From NCBI GenBank assembly GCA_000499405.2, contig HG738138.1, positions 18,143,753-18,207,752 on the forward strand: a stretch of 64,000 bases of DNA, given 5' to 3'. Source of the DNA: Onchocerca volvulus. Lineage: Eukaryota; Nematoda; Chromadorea; Rhabditida; Onchocercidae. How positions within the stretch are numbered: position 1 is the first letter of the stretch; each line of letters begins with the position of its first letter. The position numbers were made by a program, and so were the translations under genes. Below the pieces are notes generated by a model, which searched no databases, was not told the origin of the DNA, and was given only the letters and a program-made list of their open reading frames with translations. Shown here piece after piece: positions 1 to 12,400 of this stretch.

Positions 1-2785
1 AAATTTTCTGATCATCTGAAAAACATACGAAGAAAAACGAATATGATAATTAATACCAGTCCATATGCTATCCTATCAGCTGACCTCAGACTCGAAAATA
101 ATCCGGGATTTTTCTTGCTTCATCAAGTATTTTTCAAAATGATTTCGACGTTAGGTAGAAGAAAAAGCCATTAAACGACTGGAACTAAGAACTAACTTTG
201 TGTTCCTTTCGTTTTTCAGCAAATTCCTCCTGTTTTTGTATTTCATTACTGATTTCTTTATTCAATTTCCGAGTTCTAAAATAATTTATGAATAAAGAAT
301 TGGATATAAAAACACGGTCTTGGAAAAATGAAAATATGTTTTCAAAGCAACGATTTAATTTTGATTAACATAATTTTTATCAATAGATTTCTGAAATACT
401 CACGAGTAAATAAGATGCATTTGTTTTTTCTGAAATGTAGATGTACTTTCAATTTCTTTTTGTTTTCGTCCCATATATTCCAAATAGCGAGTTTTCCTTG
501 TTTTTTGTTTAATTCTTGGCTTTTTTTCTTTAAAAAAGCGAATTTACAAATCTTCAAATAATTCTAGACGAGGTAGAGAAACAAAGTGATAAGAAAAATG
601 TGAATTCATAAAATTTTTAAATTAAGGGAAACCTTCACTTACCTCTACTGTCGCTCTGTTTAATTTCACTCTCATCTTCCGGAATTTCGTCACTTTTATC
701 ATCGCTATCATCAAGACCTGCCCTTAACTCCAATTCCATTTCTTCCTGAAATATTGCTCAACAAATGATGAAAGTGAAAATCACAATCGCCACAGATGAA
801 AATGCAATAAATAAAGAATACAAACCCGAGTGGCGTATTTCTCTTCAAGAAGTGCGAGCTGACGCTCCAGTTTTTCATTTTCTTTTATTTTTCTTTTTTC
901 TTCTTCGGCTGCTTCAGTAATATAATCCTAGGATACAATATTTCAATAACTTTCACTAATCAGCTTGACATGTAGTCTGATAACTCGACTTTCTTATATG
1001 GTCCCACAAAGTTGTAGACGTTAACAATCAAAAAGTTAGAGTCGTTCCATCCATAATATTATGGATCGACATTTGAGAATCATTATTATTCAAGTATGAT
1101 GCAGTATGGAGAGAAAAATGGAAGGAAAAATTAAAAGAAGAAGCAAAATCTGATTATTATGAAGGATTATTATGAAGCATCGAAATGCAAAACATTAGTT
1201 TAGCAGTCGACCAAATTTTGAAAAAATTCATTTGCCATAGTGAAAAAGTGTATGATCATTCAGTAAGCTTCAATAAAACATTTATTCTTTCTTTAGGAAA
1301 ACATCGAAATGTATATAGTCTCCACTTCAAATTCTTAAAAAATAGTAGAAATCCAATTTTATATACCAAATATTTGGACACAGGCGGATTATATGAGGCA
1401 CCCGCTGGAGCAACTTCCACATGTTGTAATATACTAGTTATGTGTTTCAAAGTTTTCGGCTCCTGTGGTAACTTCTTTTTGGTAGCTAAAAGATAGTATT
1501 TCTCTGCTACCGAAACTTCCTTTTGTGAGTGCTGGTCTTCTATACCTTAAAAAAAAAAAAAAAAAAAAAAAATTGCAATAAAAATAAGCAATAAAAATTA
1601 AGTCATCAAAAAAATTAATTAAAATTAATAAACGATAAATAGTTTCAAAAATCTAAAACTGTTTTATGATAGCAATTAAAAAATCCGAATTGCTAAAATC
1701 TTGCTAAGCTCTTTACATTCTCGAATGGAAAGTTCATTAGAATGTATATGTTGCTAAAATTTTCATAAATTTCAACAACCATTGTTTTTTTCTGCAAGAT
1801 AAGAATATGTCATTTATGTTTTTAAAGATATCTTTCTCTGCCAGGAGTTTACCATTCTTTGTAGATAAAAAGAAAATTCTCTACAAATACAAAATATGGA
1901 ATCAGACTTAACAGTACCTCGAAATACATTATTTACGACAAACGATCAGTTAATTTTTCTGAAAGCTTTGCTCATAAGAAATCATACCCCAAAGATCATA
2001 AGGTTTTCGAGCCTGAGCTGCCGTACTTTCTGGAAAATTAGCTTTGACTGTGACTTGCTTTTTCGATTTTTCCAGAAACGTCTTTTTCAGCTGTCGTTTC
2101 CATACACTGTTTTCTTCGACCACAGGTCTAAAATAAAATTAGAAAACAAAAAATTCCTCTTTGCAGACAAACACAGTAAAGATAAAAATCTAGTTGTTTG
2201 CTGCTATTGCTTGGACATGGACTTGCTATAGTTCCATTTGAAAGTAATGAAGTTCTCAAGAATCAAACCTTATCTATCCATAAGTAGAACAATATAAAGT
2301 TACTCATAAAGATTACAAAAGAGAATCAACTAACTCTGTCTTTTTTAATCTCTTCATCAAAGCTGCCATTTGTCGTCTTGTTAATTTAATATTATTGTGA
2401 TCCGGTTCCCTATCGACAGTAAACAGGTTACCATCACACTGCTTCCACGAAGGGATGGCTGAAATGGAGTAGTAAAGTGAGTTAAAAGTATTTGTATTCA
2501 CTGTAATAAAAGTGAGTTAAAAGTAGTTGTAAAGCTAATCTATGAAGGACTCATCAGGATCAATTTAATCACAGAAACGTCTTCTTTTGAATTTCTTCCA
2601 AAATGTGCACGTTATTCAAAATTAATGAATATTTTCGACATACCTTCACCAGCATCAACTTTCGCTTTAGAAAGAAAATCCTCTGCATCCTCGATTTTCG
2701 TACCCTTTTTCCAGTGCCGCTTTTTGTTCCGTGAAATTCGACATTTCCGCACTTTTTCAGACGGCTTCACATCAGTCTTGATCAT
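1..2785 (-). CDS. NOP53: NOP53/GLTSCR2-like ribosome biogenesis protein (3' end outside window)
   Basis: Nucleolar factor needed for 60S subunit maturation in the families I know. Nine exons on the minus strand: 2644..2785, 2335..2458, 1988..2127, 1367..1545, 826..927, 643..745, 404..527, 197..275 and a fragment at 1..15 (acceptor there is ambiguous); phases agree at every join. About 336 residues are visible. Diagnostic motifs are a basic N-terminal NKKRHWKKGT followed by an acidic ED-rich stretch (~20-40), RKPYDLWG (~129-136) and VEVAPAGASYNP (~178-189), which is nearly identical in human NOP53. Then come a KLERQLALLEEKY helix, an acidic linker and a long Lys/Arg/Glu helical tail. Start chosen at the ATG at 2785: the frame stays open upstream to a CAG acceptor at 2871, but that stretch is hydrophobic and unlike a nucleolar protein. 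The conserved C-terminal third lies beyond base 1. Identity is secure; the start is less so. Confidence 0.9.
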
Positions 2786-2870
2786 TATCTTTCCGTTATG
2801 GTTTTCACCTTCAGTAAAACAAATCTTCAGAAGAGCGAGCGGAATCAGCCACACAAAAATTTGAGCGTTT

Positions 2871-4205
2871 CTGAAATCAGATCAGATCAATCAGATCCTT
2901 ATCAAAAATGATAATGACTGTATATTCATTCCTACTTAACATTTTCGTCTAATTCATATACAGTCACTACCTGTTCACATAGGTATCCATTTATACAGTC
3001 TTAGTTATTCCAGTGATATATCACGAAGTAATTCTTATGTATTCTGTCAATACATTTTAAACATAGGAATTAGTTTCACTATAGGATGATATTACACAGC
3101 AAGCGCAATTTTCGGATTTCTGTCTATGCTAATAACTACCTTATTGATAAGAGTAAAACAAGAACAACAGAATCCCGGACATATGTTCTAAAAAAAATTG
3201 GTATAAACATTCGCCATATGAAACGACCAAAATACAACTAAAGCAACATCACTTCGCAAAATCTCTCCATGGCATGTCAATATTTAACGGACCTCAGTGT
3301 GTAAAATAAAGTTTCTGGAGATCGGTAGCATGTGATCTGGAAATATTGGAGAGATGCTGGTCGATATCATCTTTATACATTCAATGATTTTTGTTGGGAG
3401 TACTCGGGTAAAACTATGGTTATTGTATTCACTTAAATATTTCCTTCATCCGTACAATTTGATCGTCGCAAATTTTGCTACGATTATTGCTCTAAAAGAA
3501 TAGATGTTCAAAAATACCTATTTAAAACATGAAAAACGATCAGAAACGTTTTTCCTTCCTACCATTTTTCCCTCAGGATAGTCGACACTGCTGATGATTA
3601 AGTTAACGTTTCGAATATATTTGTTTGATTTATACTGGTAGAATGGGAAATAAAATTGTTGAATATGATATAAACATATGTATAAATGTGACACTCTGCT
3701 GTAAGATTAATGCAAATTTTGCGCAGTCTCCCTATCTACCCTACGATCAAATTGCTTGAGGCTATTTTATCGGAAATTCTAGGACAAGTCGCAAGCTTCT
3801 TGAAGATATCTTTGGCGAGCAACTTCCTTTCTTGAACAGATATGAACGAAATGAAAGGATAAATATTCTAGAAAATTATATTTGAATATCACGATAAACT
3901 GCCCATTCTAAAATGATCATGTCATGCCATCGCATGCAATTCTATTAGTGGCTGAATTATGATGTTATACTATCAAAGCATATATTTCACCCAAACTTTT
4001 GCACTGTATCTAGGTTCATGAGATAGGGTAGATTTTTCTGGGAAAGAAGCGATTCATAAAATTCCATTGGTTGACCTGGAATCTCCGTCCAAATCTGCCA
4101 CCTGCAGTAGTAGTTTACGCCTGTTTACGGGGAGGCTTGTATACGATGTGCCATCAATCCTACTACCGACGCTAGAGGGCATCTATCGATTTCATGTATG
4201 TGTAT

Positions 4206-4263
<58 letters not shown>

Positions 4264-5805
4264 ATGTATGTATGTATGTATGTATGTATGTATGTGTGTG
4301 TGCGTGTGTGTATATGTGTATATATATTTAGTTGTCATGTTGATGATTCGATAGCTCTCATTTTCTTTTCCATGCGTATTATGTGTGTGTGTGTGTCTAT
4401 GTTTGGTACAGTGTACGTTTAGTTCAATATTATGTTGAAAGATTTACTATTGCTGTTCGGGTGACCAATGTGTATGGATGGCGAGAGAATGGGTTTTTTT
4501 TTTGGAGTAAACGATGCTTCGGACTTCTCGAACTATTTTCTATCCATCCGACATGACTTACGATGAATTTGACAAATCACGAATTCGCTCGCTACCAAAA
4601 AGCTGAAATGATGAGTGCCATCTCCCTGAAGGCAGCGACACTCATTGCTCGTTCCATTTAATCTTCGCGTCTGTCTGGCGATGTAGTTGTCCAAGGAAAT
4701 TTCTTTTTATCCTTTTTTTTTTTTTTTAATACATATTCATGTAGAGGTCTTCCACACATCCTATGGATTCATTCATTTCGTCTGACCCATTCATTCATCC
4801 ATACGGTTGGATTTTTTCAGAATTTGTAAGATTGCTCTGCAACGCAGTTGTCGTGTCTTCCTAATAAATCATGCCGGTCATTTATGGACCTTACATTTGA
4901 TTCTCATCAGTTTATTCCAGAGTCTTCTGCCATTTATTGATGGATTGCATTTTTTTAATGCGTTTTTTCTTTTTTTTTTTTTTTTTTTTTATTGTTACAC
5001 TTTTAATTCAGTGTATTTTCGAGTGGATATCTTAAGTTAGACCGATACGGTTAGGCGAGAAGTGATTGTATTTGTAGAATTGTATGCGGCACTTCATAAC
5101 TAGTCTATATTAAAATAAAAAATATTTTTTACAGTTTATTAGACAGTAGAATCGTCAAGAAAGGTCATGTCGGTATCGAAAGTAATACTCATTTTATCGC
5201 AGGAATAATAAAATAGGATTAAAATATTTCATTATTTTGTTGGTAAAGTGAATGTTTGGAAAAGGAATTTTTAGGATGCCTTTTTTTTTTTCTAATGAAT
5301 ATTTCTAATATTTATAATAGTGCATGGTATTGCATACATTGATGTTATTTTGATGGGAAAAATGAATGCCTTATCTTGGAAATGATCTCAATCTTGTGCT
5401 CTGAAAATGATGCCCATCGATAGTTAAGACATGCAACCATCCAATCACAATCGATAGGAATCCTTATCAGAAAACTATTAGTAAATCTCGCATTGTATTA
5501 AGAAACACTCATAATATGTTTATCATTAGCATTAGTTGGTGCATGAATCAAGAAGCTTATATCGTTTTATCCATTTTCTTCCTTTGCTAACTTCGTCTCT
5601 TTCCCTTCTTTTCCAACTCGCCACTCTCAAAATTAGGAAATAAAACAGGAGAGATAGTTGGGAGAAAAAAAAACCTGTTGAGCTAGTTCATCCTTTACAG
5701 TTCTTTTTAGAAAAAAAGGAGGTTGTTAATTGAAATGTATGCCGACCACTCCACTGCTGTTCTTTTTTTCTCTCTTTTTGTACGTTATAAATGTTTTATT
5801 TCTTA

Positions 5806-5837
<32 letters not shown>

Positions 5838-6322
5838 CTGATAGAATTACGCTGTTGTTCAGGATTAGGTTGGATCAACACAGCATGAGACATTTTCAGA
5901 AAATGTTAAATTACAGCACTTTTGCAATGCTGATGTTAACATTTCGCAAAGATGGTATCCTATGGTAGAAATAGCATCCAGTAATAGCTGTCATCCCTCA
6001 TATCATTTTTTGGTTTAAGCCCTGAATGATTCTGAAGGCTGGATTTTAATAAATCCGGAAATGTCTCTTGCGAAAAAGAAAAGTGTGGCCGAATAATTTA
6101 CAACAATAATTTGTACTTTAAAATTATAGATTCCATTACATATTAGAAATTTGATCTTGGATGTTTCAGACAACTGGAAGAGAAACAGTTAAATATTCAA
6201 GATCGGATCTTTTGGACGTAATAAAATTTATAGTTTTAAAGTACATGTTATAATTTTGAGTTATTCAACCATGCTTTTTCCTTTTTTGCATATTATGCAA
6301 TTAAGGTAATTACTTATGGTAT
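2871..6322. other. Intergenic region between divergent NOP53 and dre-1
   Basis: About 3.5 kb between two head-to-head genes, so it should hold both promoters. I find no exon-like segment, tRNA or mobile-element coding sequence. It contains a GT/TATG microsatellite (4196-4325), several oligo-T runs (about 4717-4728, 4970-4990, 5815-5837) and otherwise unstructured AT-rich sequence. Short open frames here are low-complexity translations or chance. Confidence 0.6.
4196..4325. repeat. Compound (TG)n/(TATG)n microsatellite
   Basis: Read directly: interrupted TATGTG units, then an uninterrupted TG run, about ten TATG units, and a decaying GT/TA tail. A short second GT run follows at about 4381-4396. 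Open frames across it encode only Cys/Val/Tyr/Met repeats and are artefacts. Confidence 0.95.
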
Positions 6323-6425
6323 ATGGCGGATGGAGAAAACGATTCAACTCCGAATCTGTCGATCAGCCTTTCTCGACAAACTTTAATTCGCGGAAAAAAG
6401 CGAAAGATCACTTTGCATAGCATGG
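6323..6425 (+). CDS. dre-1: Inferred first coding exon of dre-1
   Basis: Encodes a 34-residue start beginning [11 protein letters not shown] with a following basic patch (RGKKRK). An in-frame TAA lies at 6302-6304. The donor reads ATGG|GTATAA and leaves one base, which combines with the two leading bases of the exon at 7292 to continue as V-L-R-R-R. I recognise no conserved domain here; the assignment depends on phase, donor quality and protein-like composition. An additional upstream or alternative first exon is possible. Confidence 0.55.
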
Positions 6426-9400
6426 GTATAATTTACGAATTTTTAAAAAATATGCATCAGCAGTGTTGGCTGCCATTAGATGGGTTTTTCTCTGTAGCAA
6501 AAGAATATTCAGTCGGTCAGAGAATTTTAATAATATGTGTCGGAAAAATCCGAAAGATGTAATTAGATATACATAGGAAATATCTAAAGGTCAAACAGCG
6601 GGAAGATGTCGATCATAATAAACAAGAGATGTTAAAAGCCAAATAGCTCCACTACAATCATTATTAACAAAGAGTATTGAGCGCGATATAGTTTAAAAGG
6701 ACCAGCAATCCGATAAACATATTTACCGCCAATATACTCTAATTCGCAAATAAACATAGTGAGGTCGACCGATCATTAGGCGACACTTTGGAGATCAGAA
6801 AAGGAGAAGAAACCTCGAAAGGATTTAAAAGTTCGGATTTTGGAGTCCATGTTGGAGTTCGGGTGAAGTTTGGGTTCCAATTCCAGTTCAGTTAACAGTT
6901 GGAGTTCGAGTTTTCATACCGACGCAGCGTAGCAGCAGTTCGGCAATTCAGTTGAGCAGTATTCTTCTCTACGAGCGACAAAGAAAAACCCAGTGATCAA
7001 TTTACTTGGATATTCTCTAATAATTGCTTATAACAGAAACGAAGAATCTCTGTTCCGTCAATCAATAAAGTTCTCAAAAGGATTCATTTCTGTCATGCAA
7101 CATAATAAAAAGCACAATAATATGGTTGAGGTTCCGTGCGTTTTATTGCTTTTTCCAGTTATTTTCGTAGAATTCTTTATTTGCAAATGATGTGATTGGG
7201 AAAAGAGTCTGACATCCTGGTTGTAGATTGTTAAGGTTACTATAGGTTTTGATTTCACCACTTAATTTATTTGAATTTCCGCAAATTATAGTGCTGCGGC
7301 GCCGTAATAGTGGACAAGCAGATCCTGCGGAACCGCCGACAGTGCAAACATCAACGCCAGTGAGTAGTTCGGTTTCGTACCTCCAGTCAGTACCTGTACA
7401 AACAGATATCACCGATATGGCTGCTAGGAAAAGGTAAATTATGTAACATAAGCTAAGAAGATATTGCTGTGACGAATGATTTTTTTTTTGTTTTTCTTGT
7501 AATTCCAAGAAAAAAAAAACAAGAAATTTTTTCAAAAACTAGGAAAAACATTTGTTGCACTACGCAGTTATTAGCTGAATATTTTTTTTTTTTTTTTTGC
7601 TGAAATAAGGCTGATCAAAGAGAGCAACATTAGAATTAATAAACTGTAGAAAGCTATGCAGCTTTAATAGTTGGCATCGTGAATCATTTTACTGCACCAT
7701 TATATACTTAGAATGTTGGAAATAACCTTAAATTTGTCGCTCTTGTCCTTGAACTTTTGAACATAAGTCGTGACAGATTTTAGTTATCACCTGAGTAATT
7801 AGCAAGCTGCCAAAGTTATTGTCATATTCGATTCGGGTTATTTTGAAGTTATCCATTTGATGAAGTCAAAACTTCTGTATTATATAGGTACGAATTACGT
7901 CGTCGCCGATCTTTACAACAAAACGAAGGGGATAGTTCCTTTACGAGTAGCATAGCTGCAGCAGCCGATGAGGTAATTGACTTTATTTGATAATTAAAGC
8001 AGGGTTATAATACGGGGGTTATAATACGCAAATAATACGATAATTAAAGCAGGGTTATAATACGGGGTTATAATACGTTATAAGAAGCAGGATTATAATA
8101 CGCAAAAAACATTCTCAATTTACTGTTGTTTTGCATGAGTTCTACTTTTTATAATTGCTAAGCGATATACTTATTGCTGTGGATATCGAAAGAGCTTCTC
8201 AAAACCCAAAAACTTAAACTACAACGTATGGAAGATGGAAAAGAATAGAGGATTTAGCAGCGCAAACTGACACTACCAGTATACACTAGATAAATTCTAT
8301 AAAATCGATTAAATCAGGAGTTTTTTCTTGTCAAAAAAATTTTGAGTATTCCTGATATATACTAATCCAATGATTTATTGATCTTGCAATAGTGATTTTT
8401 TAAAAAGATGGAAGAAGAGAGTCAAGTTAAAGATAAAATGCTTTAAAATTTCTCATCTCCTGTTCTCGTGCATACATTTGATATTTTTTATAGACTAGCA
8501 TGTATGAATCACCAAAAGAATTTCGTGTATGTTTCATATTTTTTAAAGATGGGATGATTATAAGCTACTATTTCGCTTTTTTTTCCTATGTGGAAATCAT
8601 TTTTAACGAATGTTAGGAAACAGAGATTAGAAGGGATATGCTAAGTTTTTTAAGGACAAAATTTTGGATACAGAAATTTCGATTTCGTATGAAATTGAAT
8701 CATTTCGGGTTATGTTTATCATGTGAAATTGTTATGCTCATTTCTCGGTTCGCGTGCGGAGAACACAAAGATGTTGGCTTCTTATTTTTATTATTTCATC
8801 TGATTAATACAGCCAATTTGGGAGCAGTATTTGTCATTGTACTGTGATGTTCATATTGAAAATGTTGTGGCAAAAACCATAAGTTTATTTAAGTTTAGAC
8901 GATGCTTGTTTGATTGAAGCAAATATTCCACTTTTTAGGCCGATCGAAATGATTGATATCTTAGCCGATTGATATTTTTTTGTTAAAGCATTACTTGTGA
9001 AACAGTTGAAGTGAAACTTTTCGGTAGATGATACATTGCTTAATAATCTTCGCTGTCTAGATAAATTCAGTTGTTAAAATGTTTTCGAATTAGTCTTTTT
9101 TTTCTTTTTAATAGGCCCAGTACTGATGATGCATATTCTGTATTTCTAAAGGTAGTCATCATTCTCCAAAAAAAACTTATTATCTCATTTGGAACATTTT
9201 ATACATCCATAAGCTCAATAATCCTATTTTACTTTTTAGTATAGTTTTCTAGAAGATTTAAAGCACTAGTTTTTCACTTTAGTGAATTTTATCCTAGTTG
9301 TCGAGGAAACCATTTCTGAAGATCAGACATTTCCTGTTCATATTGCTTGCTATTATGTATGTTATTTATATCTTCCATATTCCGTTCGAATGTTTCATTC

Positions 9401-12400
9401 ATTCCTTGCTTCTTCTTCGTTTCTACTAAATTCGTCCCTCTTTTCTATGTGCTTATTAGGATAAAAGAATGAGAAAAAATCTACTTGCCGAAAAAGTGGA
9501 AATTGGGTGATTTTTTAAAATATTTTTCAGCGTTTCTCTTCCTGAAAATAAACAATGTTTTCTTTATTCCCATTCATTTTGCTATTGCTGAAAACTCGTT
9601 TTAAATTGCACTTTACATCGAATGCATAAAAGGTTCGAATGATCACTAGATTGAGCATTTTTTTTTTTTGAGTACGAAAAATGCACATTTGATACGCATG
9701 TTTTTATATTACCAGTTGATAGAGAAATCAGATGATATAGTTAATCTACTGGTAGTATAGTGAGCAGGTGGACAGCGATGAATGGCTGATTCTCAAAAGT
9801 GAAGCTCGATTGTTTCCAGTAATCATTAGGAATGCGCATTATATATCTGAGTAATTCTTCGTTAAATTAGAAATCCTGATAAGTTGATTGCACGTCATTT
9901 TCATCTGTTGGAAAGCTCTATGAAGTTCTTTTTTTATGACCAAAGCGAGAGATATGAATCTAGCAAAGGAATCACTATTTGAACAGTGTCGGTCAAACAG
10001 TTCTTTTGTTCATTTGTTGTATGTTGCCCCATTTACCCAGTATCCCAATATTAGAAATGGGTTTTGTATGGCTGATTATTTTGCTTGAACAGTACACTTT
10101 TGTTCTCTGTTAATCGAAATCGTGGATTAATGAGATATTCTATGAAACAACTTTAAAAAGTTTGACATCAATCTAAAAGAATGACTAAAGTTAATGGATG
10201 AATCTGGTCATCCGGTTATTGAGTTTGCTAGTAGTTTGGTTAATAATTAATTGCTAGCAATTTTTTCCAAATATTTGGATAAAAATGGACACTTAGTTTT
10301 GAACGGCTTTTTCTTCTGTTTAGATTTGTTTTTTGATTGATATACATATCTATATGCCCTGTGTAAACAAAATATGAGAAAAAAAAAAAACTGGTTTTTC
10401 CTATCTCTCGCAGATTCGTCGGAATCTGGTTTAAAACATATATTTGTATTTGCGAAGGAATAATTCACTTCCTTTTTAGAAATCAGTGGGACCGTTACGT
10501 AAACGAATAAAGGGTGATCCATTGACTGAAGCGCAAAGCAGGTACATCGCGATTATTGTAGTTTAAAAAATAAATTGTCAGATGAGTGATTACTTGATCA
10601 TATACTATAAATGGAAGAATGATAAGAAAGCGGAGTTGATTTAGGGAGGTTTCAAGAGAAATTTTTAAGAACAAATTTCTAAAATTTGTGCTTGGGATGA
10701 AACTGGAATTACAGTGAAATATATTATTTATAAGAAATGGCAGATGTTTTTATTTTCCACAATTTTTCTCAACTTATTGAAATAGGACGGTGAATTTTAA
10801 TGTGTTGTATAAAGTTTTATTACATACTGTGAATTCAAATTTTAGGTATTTTTGAGTGAATTCTTATTATTGATTTCTTTTCCTGATATTGAAATGATTG
10901 TTTTCGAAATTCGATTTTATATCACTTGGAATAAAAGAGTGATTTGAAAATCTTCGCTTTCATACATAATTTTCCAGATGTGTGGGAAAGTTAAAAGGCA
11001 TATATGTTGCATATAAGAGGTGTTTCAGTCGTTTCATTTTCTTTTGGGATTAATCATAATTTTTTTCTAGTTTGGATCTACCTGCAGAGCGTTATTCGTC
11101 GCACTCTTCAATTGATGTTTTACCAGATGAAATTTTTATGAAGGTATGTAAGAATTAAGCTTAATTTATGCGATGTTCAGATTTAATAAGTAGTGTGATA
11201 AGTATTCATATTGTTTATATACGGTACAGAAGTCCGACATTTTCTAGGATGTAGATTCCACTTTAAAAATAAGTAAATCCTAATTATTTTTAGATTTATT
11301 CATTTCTTTACGAAGACGATCTCCTGACATGTTCTGCTGTATCGCGTCGTTTTTACCGCTTATCAAATGATTTAAATTTGTGGTAAGTTTGGATATCATT
11401 TTTGAAGAAAATTCATACAATTCATGAGTCTTTGAAATTAAAAAGGATTTTACATTCAAATTTTTCACATGATTTTTTTAGCTTTTCAGTTTGTTTAACA
11501 AATGCAGTTTGATATATATATATAACTGTTTACAAAACAATATGGTTTAAAATATAGTTTATCAAAATGGGAAATGAGTCATTGTAAAGTCATACGTAAA
11601 GGCTATCGTGGATATCTTCAAATGAGTTGTTGTGTTAGCCATTTGAATAAGAGAAAATGCTATGATATATCAGTTAGGATCGTGAACTAATTTAGAGAAA
11701 TGTGTGCGCAGTCATGACATTATATTATTCACAAGAAATAACTGATAATGCATCTTCCGATTATGAGAATAATCTGAGCACTATATCTTAGTCGTCAGTA
11801 TATATTATTTTTTATTCGGTTTGTTTAAAAGTTCCCTTCGCTATACGATGATAATCAATTTAGAGAATGTCACTTTTTTGCTCTAGCAAAGTTTTTGAAT
11901 CGAATTTGTGAAGGTAACATTTCTAAATTTCTTAAAATAAAGCATATTTTCTTGCTTTCATGTTTTCCATTCTCAGGAAAATACTTTATCAAGAAGCTTT
12001 TGAATATCGAATACCTCTTTATCATTCTGAACAACGCAAATTCGAATTTCGGGAAGTAGGTCGTTGGAAAGATACTGTAAATCCATGGAAAGAAAGTTTT
12101 CGTCAGTTGGTGAGTATTCAATAGAATATGCAGGTGTAGAATGCTTGAAGTTGCTTGATTCGAATTCTGCCGTTAAAAGTATTGGGATATTGCTGTTTGA
12201 TATCTTATAAGTTCCTGAGAACACTTTATGTTTTAATGTTGTCAAGGAATTAGCGCATCACAATAATGTTTAGTTGGAATCTATAGAAGTGAGGAAATAT
12301 ATAGTTAATTATACTTTTTTACCATGAGCACTGTCATATTTTATTTTTTTTTCTTCAGCGGCAAGGTATTCATGTAAGACGCGGTTTTGCTCATATTTAT

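Noticed and set aside
1896..2231. 111-residue plus-strand open frame
   Set aside because: Antisense to the NOP53 exon at 1988-2127, which encodes the conserved PYDLW motif.
4067..4422. Cys/Val/Tyr-repeat open frames
   Set aside because: Pure translation of the TG/TATG microsatellite.
7470..7530. T-rich/A-rich inverted repeat in a dre-1 intron
   Set aside because: Pairing is almost entirely homopolymer T with A; not meaningful in this background.
7143..7535. 130-residue minus-strand open frame
   Set aside because: It is antisense to the dre-1 exon at 7292-7433, whose sense frame fits FBXO11.
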